From Stenotrophomonas hibiscicola ATCC 19867 (lineage in GTDB: Bacteria; Pseudomonadota; Gammaproteobacteria; Xanthomonadales; Xanthomonadaceae): a DNA stretch of 64,000 nt. The stretch lies in the NCBI RefSeq assembly GCF_000382065.1, contig NZ_KB907502.1, positions 248,001 through 312,000 of the forward strand, given 5' to 3'. Positions within the stretch are counted from its first letter, which is position 1. Each line of letters starts with the position of its first letter. Under the pieces are notes generated by a model, which saw only the letters and a list, made by a program, of their open reading frames with translations, had not been told where the DNA came from and did no database searches. Below are positions 53,814 to 63,715 of this stretch, one piece after another. A program made the position numbers and the translations under genes.

Positions 53814-54098
53814 ATGGATATCCGCTTCATGGCCGGCACCACGCCGGTGACCCTGAGCCGCCACTGGTTCACCGGCGCGATGCTGCTGCAGAGCGCCACC
53901 GAGAAGGTCTGGGTGCAGCATCCGCTGCATCCGGGCACGCACTTCTCCTTCTCGCTGGTACAGTCGTGGCGGCGCCACATCGCCGGCCACGAAGTGCTGG
54001 TCGAGCGCACCCGGCCGCTGCTGTTTGCCGGCTTCCGCCCGCAGCGGCTGCGCGTGCTGGTGGATGGCGTGCAGGTGGCCGAACAGGAAGGCATGTAG
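53814..54098 (+). CDS. Conserved hypothetical protein
   Basis: A 94-residue basic protein with no signal peptide or membrane segment. Recognisable stretches are ATEKVWVQHPLHPGTHFSF and EVLVERTRPLLFAGFRPQRL near the C-terminus, beta-rich by appearance. ATG 53814 has an AAAGGA site. It lies 35 bp after the phosphoesterase and 89 bp before glucokinase on the same strand. I do not recognise the family. Confidence 0.6.
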   Translation: MDIRFMAGTTPVTLSRHWFTGAMLLQSATEKVWVQHPLHPGTHFSFSLVQSWRRHIAGHEVLVERTRPLLFAGFRPQRLRVLVDGVQVAEQEGM

Positions 54099-54187
54099 GC
54101 CAACCTGAACCGCCGGCGCGCTAGGCAAAGCCGCCCCGATGCCTGAGAATCGAGGCGATTCAATCGATCCAAGCAGGCCAGGCCAGC

Positions 54188-55210
54188 GTGACCATCGCAG
54201 CAGCGTCCACGGTTTCCACCGACTCCGCCCGCGGCGGTCTTCCGCGCAGTCTCGTTGTCGCCGATGTCGGCGGCACTTTCGCCCGTTTGGCGCTGGCTGA
54301 AGCGCAACCCGGCCACGCACCACGGCTGGGCAACCACCGCACCTATGCCTGCGCCGAGCACCCCAGCCTGGCGGCGATCCTTGCTGATTTCACCGCTGGC
54401 CTCGGCCAGCCGGTGCATACCGCGGTGGTCGCCATCGCCGGCCTGCTCGATGGCGACGTGCTGATCAATTCCAATCTGCCGTGGACGGTCTCGCTGTCGA
54501 CCACCCGCGCGCAGTCCGGGCTGCATGAGCTGCAGTTGATCAATGATTTCGAAGCGGTGGCGCTGGCCATCCCCTATCTGCAGCCGGATACGCTGGTGCC
54601 GCTGAACGGCGATGCTGACCCGGCGCAGGCGTTCCCGGCGCTGGTGCTGGGCGCCGGTACCGGCCTGGGCGCGGCACTGCGTTTCGCCGATGGCGAGCGC
54701 CCGGTGCTGGCCAGCGAGATCGGCCATGCCGCGCTCGGCGCCGGCAACGCGCTGGAACTGCAGGTGCTGGGCAAACTGCTGCAGCGCTGGGCGCACGTGG
54801 ACAACGAGCGCGTGCTGTCCGGCAGTGGCCTGATGAACCTGTACCCGTGCCTGTGCGAGCTGCGCGGCGTCATCCCGGTGTGGACCAGTACCGAAGCACT
54901 GATCGGTGCCGCCCGCAGCGGTGCAGACGCGCTGGCGGTGGAGACGCTGCAGGTGTTCTGCGCCTGGTTGGGCAGCCTGGCCGGCGACGCAGCGATCGCC
55001 GTCGGTGCACGCTCGGTGTACCTGGCCGGGGGCATTTCCGCGCATGTGCAGGATTTCCTGGCCGATGGCCGCTTCCGTGAGCGCTTCCTCAACAAGGGCG
55101 TGCTGACCGAGGTGCTGCGCCAGGTACCGGTGTGGCGCGTGGAGCATGGCCAGCTGGGCGTGCTCGGTGCAGCGGTCTGGCACGCCGCACGACAGCCCAC
55201 GCACGACTGA
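54188..55210 (+). CDS. glk: Glucokinase
   Basis: A 340-residue ROK-unrelated bacterial glucokinase (Glk type). The ATP-binding phosphate loop is VVADVGGTFARLAL near residue 25. NSNLPWTVS and LINDFEAVALAIP carry the sugar-binding Asn/Asp, VLGAGTGLGAAL the second phosphate loop, ASEIGHAALG the Glu/His, and YLAGGIS the adenosine motif. The start is GTG 54188. It phosphorylates glucose to glucose 6-phosphate in the cytosol. It is followed after 51 bp by the glycosylasparaginase gene. Confidence 0.93.
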   Translation: MTIAAASTVSTDSARGGLPRSLVVADVGGTFARLALAEAQPGHAPRLGNHRTYACAEHPSLAAILADFTAGLGQPVHTAVVAIAGLLDGDVLINSNLPWTVSLSTTRAQSGLHELQLINDFEAVALAIPYLQPDTLVPLNGDADPAQAFPALVLGAGTGLGAALRFADGERPVLASEIGHAALGAGNALELQVLGKLLQRWAHVDNERVLSGSGLMNLYPCLCELRGVIPVWTSTEALIGAARSGADALAVETLQVFCAWLGSLAGDAAIAVGARSVYLAGGISAHVQDFLADGRFRERFLNKGVLTEVLRQVPVWRVEHGQLGVLGAAVWHAARQPTHD

Positions 55211-55261
55211 TCGGCATGACCGGCATCGTGCCGGCCGTGCATTGCAGACTGGGAGGGGAAG

Positions 55262-56260
55262 ATGGTGGATCGCAGGCAGTTCCTGCAGGCCGGTGCACTG
55301 GCTGCAGGCATGGCGGCTTTGCCGGGCGTGCAGGCGCGCACGCAGGGTGGGGCCAAGGTGGTTTCGACCTGGGACTTCGGCGTGCCGGCCAACCAGGCCG
55401 CATGGAAGGTGCTGTCGCAGGGCGGCAGCGCGCTGGATGCGGTGGAAGCGGGCGCACGCTGGGCCGAGAGCGAGCTGTGCAACCCCACCGTCGGCCATTG
55501 CGGCAACCCCGATCGCGACGGCGTGCTCAGCCTGGACGCGAGCATCATGGATGGCGATGGCCGTTGTGGCGCGGTGGCCGCGCTGGTGGACATCCTGCAT
55601 CCGGTGTCGGTAGCCCGCAAAGTGATGGAAAACAGCCCGCATGTTTTGCTGGTGGGCGAGGGCGCGCAGCAGTTCGCGGTGCAGCAGGGTTTCGAGCGCA
55701 GGCACCTGCTGACGCCGCAGGCCGAAGCGGCCTGGCGCGAGTGGCTGAAGACCGAGAAATACCAGCCGCAGATCAATGCCGAGCGCCGTGGCATTCCTGG
55801 CAACAGCGACAACCACGACACCATCGGCATGCTGGCGCTGGATGCCCGCGGTAACCTGGCCGGCGCCTGCACCACCAGCGGCATGGCCTGGAAACTGCAC
55901 GGCCGGGTCGGCGACAGCCCGATCATCGGTGCCGGCCTGTATGTCGACAACGAAGTGGGTGCGGCCACTGCTTCGGGCGTGGGCGAGGAGATGATCCGCA
56001 ACGCCGCCTCGTTCCTGGTGGTCGAGCTGATGCGCCAGGGGCGCTCGCCGGCGCAGGCCTGCCGCGAAGCGATCGACCGTGTGGTGCGCAAGCGGCCGGA
56101 GGCGAGCAAGACCCTGCAGGTGTGCTTCCTGGCCATGAACAAGCAGGGCGAGGTCGGCGCCTACGCGCTGCATCGTGGCTTCGTCTATGCGGTGTGCGAT
56201 GCGCAGCGCCAGGATGACCTGCGTGACTCGCCGTCGATCTACACGAGCTCCCAGGCGTGA
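55262..56260 (+). CDS. Glycosylasparaginase (N4-GlcNAc-asparaginase), Tat-exported
   Basis: A 332-residue Ntn hydrolase. The N-terminus has a Tat-like signal (DRRQFLQAGALAAGMAAL). NSDNHDTIGMLALD near residue 182 holds the autoprocessing site, where Thr follows Asp and becomes the nucleophile, and GRVGDSPIIGAGLYVDNE binds the substrate. The family removes GlcNAc from asparagine in N-glycans. Coupled to cutC by GTGA overlap and upstream of a TonB receptor, it points to use of host or plant glycoprotein fragments. Confidence 0.9.
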   Translation: MVDRRQFLQAGALAAGMAALPGVQARTQGGAKVVSTWDFGVPANQAAWKVLSQGGSALDAVEAGARWAESELCNPTVGHCGNPDRDGVLSLDASIMDGDGRCGAVAALVDILHPVSVARKVMENSPHVLLVGEGAQQFAVQQGFERRHLLTPQAEAAWREWLKTEKYQPQINAERRGIPGNSDNHDTIGMLALDARGNLAGACTTSGMAWKLHGRVGDSPIIGAGLYVDNEVGAATASGVGEEMIRNAASFLVVELMRQGRSPAQACREAIDRVVRKRPEASKTLQVCFLAMNKQGEVGAYALHRGFVYAVCDAQRQDDLRDSPSIYTSSQA

Positions 56261-56994
56261 GTACGCGGCGGACCCTGGAGATCGCCAGCAACTCGCTGGC
56301 CTCGGCGCTGGCCGCGCAGGCCGGCGGCGCCGACCGCATCGAGCTGTTCGACAACCTGGCTGAGGGCGGCACCACGCCGTCCTTCGCCAGCATCGCGATT
56401 GCCCGCGAACGCCTGTCGATTCCGCTGTTCGTGCTGGTGCGGCCACGCCCGGGCGACTTCCACTACGACGCGCTGGAAACCGAACTGATGCTGCGTGACA
56501 TCGCGCAGTGCCGCGCGCTGGGCTGCGATGGCGTGGTGATCGGTGCGCTGGACGTGCAGGGCGGCATCGACCTGGCGCTGTGCCGGGAACTGGTGCAGGC
56601 CGCCGGGCCGTTGCAGGTGACCTTCCATCGCGCCTTCGATGCGGCCCGCGACCTGCCGGCAGCGCTGGAACAGGTGATCGGGCTGGGCTGCCAGCGCGTG
56701 CTGACCTCGGGCGGGCAGGTCAGCGCCGAGGCCGGTGCCGAAGTGCTGGCGGGCCTGGTGACCAAGGCGAAGGGACGCATCAGTGTGATGGCCGGCGCGG
56801 GGCTGGGCCCGGCCAATATCGCCGCCGTTGCGCGACGGACCGGCTGCACCGAACTGCACGCCTCAGCCAAGGGCCTGCGCCGGTCGGTGATGCAGTTCCA
56901 GAACCCGGCGCTGCGCGGGCTGGACCCGGACTGGAGCCAGACCGCCACCGCCACTGTTGCCGCGCTGCGGCAGGCGCTGGACGGCGCAAGGTAG
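56257..56994 (+). CDS. cutC: CutC-family TIM-barrel protein
   Basis: A 245-residue CutC homologue: LEIASNSLASALAAQAGGAD then RIELFDNLAEGGTTPS at the N-terminus, PLFVLVRPRPGDFHY, VTFHRAFDAARD and VLTSGGQVSAEAG. The start is GTG 56257, overlapping the asparaginase stop. CutC was first linked to copper homeostasis in E. coli, but later work questions this. Here the coupling to a glycosylasparaginase suggests a sugar-related role instead. Confidence 0.9.
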   Translation: MSTRRTLEIASNSLASALAAQAGGADRIELFDNLAEGGTTPSFASIAIARERLSIPLFVLVRPRPGDFHYDALETELMLRDIAQCRALGCDGVVIGALDVQGGIDLALCRELVQAAGPLQVTFHRAFDAARDLPAALEQVIGLGCQRVLTSGGQVSAEAGAEVLAGLVTKAKGRISVMAGAGLGPANIAAVARRTGCTELHASAKGLRRSVMQFQNPALRGLDPDWSQTATATVAALRQALDGAR

Positions 56995-57007
56995 CCCGCT
57001 TCTTCTG

Positions 57008-57083
57008 TAGAGCCGAGCCCACGCTCGGCTGCTCTTTGGGCCCCGGGGTCGGATCCCTTCGCAGAATGGCTCCGACCCCGGGC
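57008..57083. repeat. SMAG stem-loop plus a second long inverted repeat
   Basis: A SMAG element with GTAG head (57008-57033, stem AGCCGAGC/GCTCGGCT) is followed by a separate perfect 12-bp inverted repeat, CCCGGGGTCGGA (57043-57054) and TCCGACCCCGGG (57072-57083), with a 17-base loop. Together they lie just after cutC and probably end its transcript. Confidence 0.8.
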
Positions 57084-57246
57084 CTGCCCATCGTTGCGGC
57101 CGAAGAAGTGACGCTTACAGCACGTTCGAACGGCTGGGGCGGCAGGCCAAGTCGTTGAAATGGATACGCTGGTGCGCCGTCGCATGGCGGCGCAGTCGAT
57201 GATTGCCGATAGTGGTTCATACCGTCGTTCGCCAACGAATTCCCGC

Positions 57247-57789
57247 ATGTTTCGACTGTTCCTGCTGCTTGTCTGCGTGGTGCCAGCCATTGCCATCGGC
57301 GCACGTGAAGGGCATGCACCGGAGTGGGTGCGGGAGGTGACTGCCGACAAGGACCTGCAGGTTGACCCCGAAATGGTTGGTGTGAGGCTTGAGCCAACCG
57401 CGCGGGGCGCGTTCCTCGACACGCGCGTACATCGGATCGGGGAGAAGCGCTTTCGCGCGCTGTATCAGGTGTTCGATTCAAACGCTTCCAACCCGATGGG
57501 ACGTTGTGGCGCTGGGCGCGAGATCCATCTGTTCGTCTACGAATTGACCCTGCCGAAGCCCATTGAGCGCGGCAGGGTGTTGATCAGCAGCTGCCTTGAA
57601 ACCCTGTCTCTGGTGAGCCAGAACTCAGGGCGATCCAACAGTGAATCCGACTTTTCCTCGGTCATCTGGCAGGGGGACGGGTTCTCCATCGAGTGGTGGG
57701 GTATCGGACCCGGAGGCGATACGTCGAGCCACTACGCGCTCCGAAATGACCGCTTCGTCCCGACTCGATCGGGTGAGGGGAATCGCTGA
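57247..57789 (+). CDS. Hypothetical secreted protein
   Basis: A 180-residue protein with a signal peptide (MFRLFLLLVCVVPAIAIGA). The mature part is polar with no membrane helix; notable stretches are RCGAGREIHLFVYELTLP and SSVIWQGDGFSIEWWGIGPG. ATG 57247 was preferred to 57160 because it starts the signal peptide. No family is recognised. It stands alone between a repeat block and the TonB receptor promoter region. Confidence 0.6.
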   Translation: MFRLFLLLVCVVPAIAIGAREGHAPEWVREVTADKDLQVDPEMVGVRLEPTARGAFLDTRVHRIGEKRFRALYQVFDSNASNPMGRCGAGREIHLFVYELTLPKPIERGRVLISSCLETLSLVSQNSGRSNSESDFSSVIWQGDGFSIEWWGIGPGGDTSSHYALRNDRFVPTRSGEGNR

Positions 57790-58084
57790 GGGCGGACAAA
57801 ACCGTTCCGCGCGCGGTTGTCGTGATCGTGTCACTACTTCGTGCGCCGTTCTCTCAGCGATGTGTCGCAACTATTTGATTGTTATGGATGTCGGTGGCCG
57901 CTAGCGGCATTCCGTCGGCTGTTGCTGCGCCGCCGCATGCCGGGCGTGGTTCAGCTGTGCTTTAGTTTGGATCGATCCACAGGGGAGGTGCCATATCGGT
58001 CGTGAACCGATCCAAGCGCCTGGATCCGTCGTAGTGCCGCGCCACCGTCCGCCCGTGCGTCCACATCTTCGAAGAGCAACCACC
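57790..58084 (+). promoter_or_regulatory. Promoter region of the TonB receptor with inverted repeat
   Basis: A 295-bp region without a gene. TTGGATCG (57967-57974) and CGATCCAA (58008-58015) are perfect inverted 8-bp arms separated by 33 bp, and GGATCGATCC (57969-57978) is itself a palindrome. Operators of this look are common for LacI-type regulators of xanthomonad sugar receptors, but no regulator gene is adjacent. Confidence 0.45.
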
Positions 58085-61042
58085 ATGGCTCAGATCGTCC
58101 ACAAGCGTCGCCACCTGCTGTCCCAGGCCCTGATCCTGGCCCTGCTTCCCCTGGCTGCCAATGCGCAGCAAGCCTCAAGCTCGTCTACCAAGGATCTCGA
58201 CGCGGTCACCGTCACCGGCTCGCGCATCAAGCGCGCCAGTGTCGAAGGCCCGGCCCCGGTCAACGTGATCACCGCGCAGCAGATCCAGAAAGAGGGCTTC
58301 GTCAGCGTGTATGACGCGCTGAAGACGCTCACCGAAGCGACCGGCACCGTTGAAGCCGCCTCGCAATGGGGCTCGCACACGCCCAACGCCAGTGGCCTGA
58401 ACCTGCGCGGGATGGGCCCGAACCGTTCTCTGCTGCTGGTCAACGGCCGCCGTGTGGCCGACTACCCGCTGCCCTACGGCGGCGAAACCAATTTCTCCAA
58501 CTACGGCAACATTCCGGCCGCAGCAGTGGAGCGCATTGAAGTGCTGACCGGCGGCGCCTCGGCCATCTACGGTTCGGATGCGATCGCCGGCGTGGTCAAC
58601 GTCATCCTCAAGACCAACTACGACGGCGACGAAGTGCGCGTGCGTGGGGGTACCTCCACAGAAGGTGGACGAGATACCTGGGACCTGTCCTGGGCCGGCG
58701 GCAAGACCGGCGACAACTGGAGCGTGACCTACGCGCTGCAGTACACCAAGCGCGATCCGCTGTTCGGACGCGACCGACCGCAGATGGACGACGCCGACGA
58801 CGCACCGTATCCCTCCTGGAACATGGAGCAGCGCAAGGTCGGCTTCCGCCCCACCTCGGGCCTGGCATTGATCGACCCGACCAACGGCCAGCGCCTGGCA
58901 CCGCCTGCAGGCACCTGCGAGAAGTTCGACGGCGAGTACTACACTGCCGATCGGCTGGTCTACAACTACGCTACCAACACCATCACCAACACCGGCCGCC
59001 TGTGCGGCATGAGCGCCGACTACGCCAACTGGCTGCTCACCGGCGGCGCCGAGAATGTTTCCGGCAACCTCTACGCCACCTTCGATTTCAGCAGCGACCT
59101 GCAGGCCTGGACCAACCTGGCGGTGTACCACTCCGAAGCGATCTGGGGCACCAATCCGCCCAGCGTCTCGCTGATCGACGACGACAACGGCTATTACTGG
59201 GATGCCAACCGCAACCGCCCGATCCTGGGCGTGCGCCAGTTCACTCCGAACGAAGTCGGTGGCCTGGATACCCTGCGCAACACCAACCGCGAGCTGTCCT
59301 GGGACTGGAGCGCAGGCCTGCGTGGCCGCCTTGCCGATCGCTTCGACTGGAGCGCCTCGGTGGGCCGTTCCTACTACCGCGTGGAGGAACGGCAGAACGT
59401 GGTGGACGAGCAGAAGTCGTACGACTACTTCCTCGGCCCGCGCCTGGGCACCACTCCCGATGGCGAGGCGATCTACGCGTTGAACGAATCGCGCTGGTGG
59501 AATCCGCTCACGCCGGACCAATACTGGCAGATGGGCACGGTGGCCAGGAACCGCGCGTCATCGTGGGTCAACCAAGCCTCGGCGGATATCACCGGCGAGC
59601 TGTTCCAGGGCTGGGCAGGCCCGATCTCGTTCGCAGCGGTAGCTGAAGTCGCGCAGCAGGGCTACCACCTCAGCCCGGACCCACGCGCCGGCATCGATTT
59701 CGACCTGCAGAACGTCGACCGCGGTGGTGGCGAGCGCACCCGGTATTCGGCGGGCGTCGAGTTCAAGATCCCGCTGCTGGAGAGCGTGACGGCCACCGCG
59801 GCCGCGCGCTACGACCGCTATGGCAACTACAAGGCCGATGACAGCGGTGAAGCGTTGGATATCGGCAGCCAGAAGGAAACCACCTGGAACGTCGGCCTGG
59901 AATGGCGCCCGGTCGAATCGCTGCTGGTGCGTGGCTCGTATGCCACCAGCTTCCACGCGCCGGACATGCACTACCTGCTGGGCCAGCCGAGCAGTTCCGA
60001 AGTGCAGACCTATGATCGCCTGCGCTGCATCCAGAGCGGTGCCTACCTGGTCAACAACTGTGGCGTGGGCAACACCGATGTCTGGTACACCTTCGACGTG
60101 AACCGCCGTGGCACGCCGCTGCTGCGCTCGGAAACCGGTGATTCGTGGACGGTCGGCTTCGTCTGGGACGTGATGCCCAACCTGTCGGTCAGCGCCGACT
60201 ACTGGGCGATCAAGCTGGAAGACATGATCGTCGACGTCGGCGCCGACGAGGTGCTGGCCAGCGAGGCGGGCTGCCTGACCGGCAAGAACATCGATGGCAC
60301 GCCATGGGCCAATCCGGCCGGTGGCGACTACTGCGCCGGCATCCTGGCGCGCGTGAACCGTGACAGCAACGGGCGCCTGGTGTCGATCGAGCGCGGCCCG
60401 TTCAACCTGGCCAGCCGCGAAGTGCGTGGCGTCGACCTGACCGCGCGCTACCGTCTGGAGACCGCGCAGTGGGGCAGCTTCCAGCTGGGTGTGAACTACA
60501 CCAACCAGATCTCCACCAAGGAACAGCGCTACGCCAACGACCCGAACCCGGAACGCCGCGACCGCGACCTGCGCAGCAAGCTGCGCGCGAGCCTGGCCTG
60601 GCAGCGCGGCAACTGGAATGCCAATGTCTATGCCGACCGCGTGGGCTCGGTGCCGGGCGTGCGCTACCACTGGGGCACCGACCGCCTGGACAACCCCGGC
60701 GGCTGCCTGCCGTTCGCCGATGGCTACGTGCCCAGCGACAGCCCGTCGCTGAACTGCCTGGAGCCGGCAACGCGTCCGGATGGCTCGCCGAACCCGAACC
60801 CCAATGCCGGGCAGCAGACGGCGCGCTACTACGGTCGAGTGGGGCCGTTCATCACCTGGAACTTCAACGTGGGCTACCAGGTGACCGAACACGCGAAGGT
60901 AAACGTGTACGTCAACAACGCCTTCAACTCCGCCAGCTGGAACCACAAGGATCCGTACAAGCTGGACTATGACTTTGCCCCGACCCGGTTGCTGAGCGCG
61001 GTCGGCCGTGAGTTCGCATTGGAGTATGTGTTCACGTTCTGA
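58085..61042 (+). CDS. TonB-dependent outer-membrane receptor
   Basis: A 985-residue receptor with a signal peptide ([18 protein letters not shown]), a TonB box region ([13 protein letters not shown]), and a plug domain with [20 protein letters not shown]. The 22-strand barrel follows and ends in [10 protein letters not shown], the outer-membrane C-terminal signature. There is no N-terminal signalling domain, so no FecI/FecR partner is expected. The V-T-G-S-R-I plug type is usual for carbohydrate or oligopeptide receptors of Xanthomonas and Caulobacter. Downstream of glycan-processing genes it may import oligosaccharides, but the ligand is not determined. Confidence 0.92.
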   Translation: MAQIVHKRRHLLSQALILALLPLAANAQQASSSSTKDLDAVTVTGSRIKRASVEGPAPVNVITAQQIQKEGFVSVYDALKTLTEATGTVEAASQWGSHTPNASGLNLRGMGPNRSLLLVNGRRVADYPLPYGGETNFSNYGNIPAAAVERIEVLTGGASAIYGSDAIAGVVNVILKTNYDGDEVRVRGGTSTEGGRDTWDLSWAGGKTGDNWSVTYALQYTKRDPLFGRDRPQMDDADDAPYPSWNMEQRKVGFRPTSGLALIDPTNGQRLAPPAGTCEKFDGEYYTADRLVYNYATNTITNTGRLCGMSADYANWLLTGGAENVSGNLYATFDFSSDLQAWTNLAVYHSEAIWGTNPPSVSLIDDDNGYYWDANRNRPILGVRQFTPNEVGGLDTLRNTNRELSWDWSAGLRGRLADRFDWSASVGRSYYRVEERQNVVDEQKSYDYFLGPRLGTTPDGEAIYALNESRWWNPLTPDQYWQMGTVARNRASSWVNQASADITGELFQGWAGPISFAAVAEVAQQGYHLSPDPRAGIDFDLQNVDRGGGERTRYSAGVEFKIPLLESVTATAAARYDRYGNYKADDSGEALDIGSQKETTWNVGLEWRPVESLLVRGSYATSFHAPDMHYLLGQPSSSEVQTYDRLRCIQSGAYLVNNCGVGNTDVWYTFDVNRRGTPLLRSETGDSWTVGFVWDVMPNLSVSADYWAIKLEDMIVDVGADEVLASEAGCLTGKNIDGTPWANPAGGDYCAGILARVNRDSNGRLVSIERGPFNLASREVRGVDLTARYRLETAQWGSFQLGVNYTNQISTKEQRYANDPNPERRDRDLRSKLRASLAWQRGNWNANVYADRVGSVPGVRYHWGTDRLDNPGGCLPFADGYVPSDSPSLNCLEPATRPDGSPNPNPNAGQQTARYYGRVGPFITWNFNVGYQVTEHAKVNVYVNNAFNSASWNHKDPYKLDYDFAPTRLLSAVGREFALEYVFTF

Positions 61043-61120
61043 AGAGACCGACCTCGCCGGTAGATTCACGCCATGCGTGGATGCGGAAACGGAACGCCAG
61101 GGGCGGCCCCCCCTTCAGGC

Positions 61121-61176
61121 ATGCGGACAGGCTGGATTTGACCTTCCCACGATGGCAAGGTTTAGCCTGTCCGCAT
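61121..61176 (+). promoter_or_regulatory. CueR-controlled copA promoter enclosed in an inverted repeat
   Basis: TTGACC (61138-61143) and TAGCCT (61163-61168) are 19 bp apart, the long spacing needed by MerR activators. Between them ACCTTCCCACGATGGCAAGG (61141-61160) plus T is a near-perfect CueR operator, closely like the E. coli copA one. A 13-bp perfect inverted repeat, ATGCGGACAGGCT (61121-61133) and AGCCTGTCCGCAT (61164-61176), flanks it and overlaps the -10. Confidence 0.9.
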
Positions 61177-61202
61177 CCAGAAGGAACCCCGGGAATCCGA
61201 TC

Positions 61203-63704
61203 ATGAGCACGCCCCGCGCCGCTGCCGCCTCCGCAAGTCCTGCCACCATCAGCCTGCCCATCGAGGGCATGACCTGCGCCAGCTGTGTCGGCCGGGTCGA
61301 GGCGGCGCTGTCCAGGGTCGAAGGTGTGGGCAGTGTTTCGGTCAATCTGGCCACCGAGCGCGCGGATATCCGCCCGTCCGGCCCGGTCGATCGGGCCGCG
61401 CTGATCCAGGCGGTGGAGCGGGTGGGCTACGACGTACCTGCCGCCACCGTTGAACTGGCCGTGGAAGGCATGACGTGCGCCTCCTGCGTGGGCCGCGTGG
61501 AGCGCGCGCTGCTGGCGTTGCCAGGCGTGAGCCAGGCCAGCGTCAACCTGGCCACCGAGCGCGCCACGGTGCGTGGCGTGGCGGATGCTGCGACGCTGGT
61601 CGCCGCCATCGACAAGGCCGGCTATGACGCACGCGTAATCGAGGCGGGTGTGCAGTCCGATGACGAGGCGGTAGAAAAGAAGGATGCCGAGCGTGCCGAA
61701 CTGAAGCGCGACCTGATCGTGGCCACTGCGCTGGCATTGCCGGTGTTCGTGCTGGAGATGGGCTCGCACCTGATTCCCGGCATGCACGAATGGGTGATGG
61801 CCACGATTGGCATGCAGGCCAGCTGGTACCTGCAGTTCGCACTGACGCTCCTGGTGCTGGCCATCCCCGGTCGCCGTTTCTACCAGAAGGGCTTCCCGGC
61901 GCTGCTGCGCCTCGCACCGGACATGAATTCGCTTGTGGCGGTGGGCACCGCTGCGGCGTTCGGCTATTCGGTGGTCGCGACCTTTGCACCGCGGCTGCTG
62001 CCGCCGGGCACGGTGAACGTCTACTACGAAGCGGCGACGGTAATCGTCGCACTGATCCTGCTCGGCCGCTTCCTCGAAGCGCGCGCCAAGGGCCGCACCT
62101 CGGAGGCGATCAAGCGTCTGGTCAACCTGCAGGCCAAGGTCGCCCACGTGATCCGTGACGGTCGCACCGTCGATATCCCGGTCAATGAAGTGCAGAGCGG
62201 CGACGTGGTGGAAGTGCGGCCAGGCGAGCGTGTGCCGGTCGATGGCGAGGTGGTTGAAGGCCGCAGCTACATCGACGAATCGATGATCAGCGGCGAGCCG
62301 ATTCCGGTTGAGAAGCAGCCGGGCAGCAGCGTGGTGGGCGGTACGGTCAACCAGAAGGGCGCACTGACGGTGCGCGCCACGGCCGTGGGCGCGCAGACCC
62401 TGCTGGCGCAGATCATCCGCATGGTCGAACAGGCGCAGGGCTCGAAGCTGCCGATCCAGGCCGTGGTCGACAAGGTCACGTTGTGGTTCGTGCCGGCGGT
62501 GATGCTGGCCGCGCTGGCGACCTTCGCAGTCTGGCTGATCTTCGGCCCGTCGCCGGCGCTGAGCTTCGCGCTGGTCAATGCGGTGGCGGTGCTGATCATT
62601 GCCTGCCCATGCGCGATGGGCCTGGCCACGCCGACCTCGATCATGGTGGGGACCGGTCGTGGCGCCGAAATGGGCGTGCTGTTCCGCAAGGGCGAAGCGC
62701 TGCAGCTGCTGAAGGATGCGCAGGTGGTGGCGGTGGACAAGACCGGCACGCTGACCGAGGGTCGCCCGCGCCTGACCGACTTCGAGATCACGGACGGCTT
62801 CGATCGCAGCACCGTGCTGGCGGCGGTTGCCGCAGTGGAATCGCGCTCTGAACATCCGATCGCCCGCGCCATCGTCGATGCAGCCACTGAACAGGGCATT
62901 GCACTGCCGTCGATGGTCGATTTCGAATCGGTCACCGGCATGGGCGTGCGTGCCAGCGTTGATGGTGCGCGGGTGGAGGTCGGTGCCGATCGCTTCATGC
63001 GCGATCTGGGCGTGGACGTCACTTTGTTTGCGGCGCTGGCGGCAGAGCTGGGCACCCAGGGCAAGTCGCCGCTGTATGCCGCCATTGACGGTCGCCTGGC
63101 CGCAATCATCGCGGTATCCGATCCGATCAAGCCGAGCACGCCGGCCGCGATCGCGGCACTGCATCAGCTTGGCCTGAAGGTGGCGATGATCACCGGTGAC
63201 AACGCTGGTACCGCGCAGGCGATCGCGCGCCAGCTCGGCATCGACGAAGTGGTGGCCGAGGTGCTGCCGGAAGGCAAGGTCGAGGCGGTGCGCCGCTTGA
63301 AGACCACACATGGCCATGTCGCCTTCGTCGGCGACGGCATCAACGATGCGCCGGCACTGGCCGAGGCCGATGTCGGCCTGGCGATCGGAACCGGTACCGA
63401 TATCGCGGTGGAATCGGCCGACGTGGTGCTGATGTCGGGTAACCTGCAGGGTGTGCCGAATGCCATTGCGTTGTCGAAGGCGACGCTGGGCAACATCCGG
63501 CAGAACCTGTTCTGGGCCTTCGCCTACAACACGGCGTTGATTCCGGTGGCCGCCGGCGTGCTGTATCCGGTCTGGGGCGTGCTGCTGTCACCGGTGTTCG
63601 CGGCCGGTGCGATGGCCCTGTCCAGCGTGTTCGTGCTGGGCAATGCGCTGCGCCTGCGCCGCTTCCAGCCACCGATGGCGGATGCCGCCGCCGTCACTCA
63701 CTGA
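61203..63704 (+). CDS. copA: Copper-translocating P1B-type ATPase
   Basis: An 833-residue Cu(I) exporter. Two N-terminal metal-binding domains carry GMTCASC at residues 22-28 and 89-95. Eight membrane helices follow, with the A-domain motif SGEPIPVEK, the intramembrane CPC at residues 468-470, the phosphorylation site DKTGT at residue 512, SEHPIA and the hinge [10 protein letters not shown]. It pumps Cu(I) from cytoplasm to periplasm. It follows a CueR-type promoter and precedes cueR by 11 bp. ATG 61203 fits the operator spacing and lies 34 bases beyond the -10. Confidence 0.97.
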   Translation: MSTPRAAAASASPATISLPIEGMTCASCVGRVEAALSRVEGVGSVSVNLATERADIRPSGPVDRAALIQAVERVGYDVPAATVELAVEGMTCASCVGRVERALLALPGVSQASVNLATERATVRGVADAATLVAAIDKAGYDARVIEAGVQSDDEAVEKKDAERAELKRDLIVATALALPVFVLEMGSHLIPGMHEWVMATIGMQASWYLQFALTLLVLAIPGRRFYQKGFPALLRLAPDMNSLVAVGTAAAFGYSVVATFAPRLLPPGTVNVYYEAATVIVALILLGRFLEARAKGRTSEAIKRLVNLQAKVAHVIRDGRTVDIPVNEVQSGDVVEVRPGERVPVDGEVVEGRSYIDESMISGEPIPVEKQPGSSVVGGTVNQKGALTVRATAVGAQTLLAQIIRMVEQAQGSKLPIQAVVDKVTLWFVPAVMLAALATFAVWLIFGPSPALSFALVNAVAVLIIACPCAMGLATPTSIMVGTGRGAEMGVLFRKGEALQLLKDAQVVAVDKTGTLTEGRPRLTDFEITDGFDRSTVLAAVAAVESRSEHPIARAIVDAATEQGIALPSMVDFESVTGMGVRASVDGARVEVGADRFMRDLGVDVTLFAALAAELGTQGKSPLYAAIDGRLAAIIAVSDPIKPSTPAAIAALHQLGLKVAMITGDNAGTAQAIARQLGIDEVVAEVLPEGKVEAVRRLKTTHGHVAFVGDGINDAPALAEADVGLAIGTGTDIAVESADVVLMSGNLQGVPNAIALSKATLGNIRQNLFWAFAYNTALIPVAAGVLYPVWGVLLSPVFAAGAMALSSVFVLGNALRLRRFQPPMADAAAVTH

Positions 63705-63715
63705 AGGGATTACCC

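Noticed and set aside
53735..56446. Antisense frame of about 900 codons over glk, the asparaginase and cutC
   Set aside because: It spans three recognisable genes with intact motifs on the other strand; no ribosome site or domain of its own.
61032..63317. Long antisense frame over copA
   Set aside because: Same artefact of GC-rich coding DNA; copA motifs are unambiguous on the plus strand.
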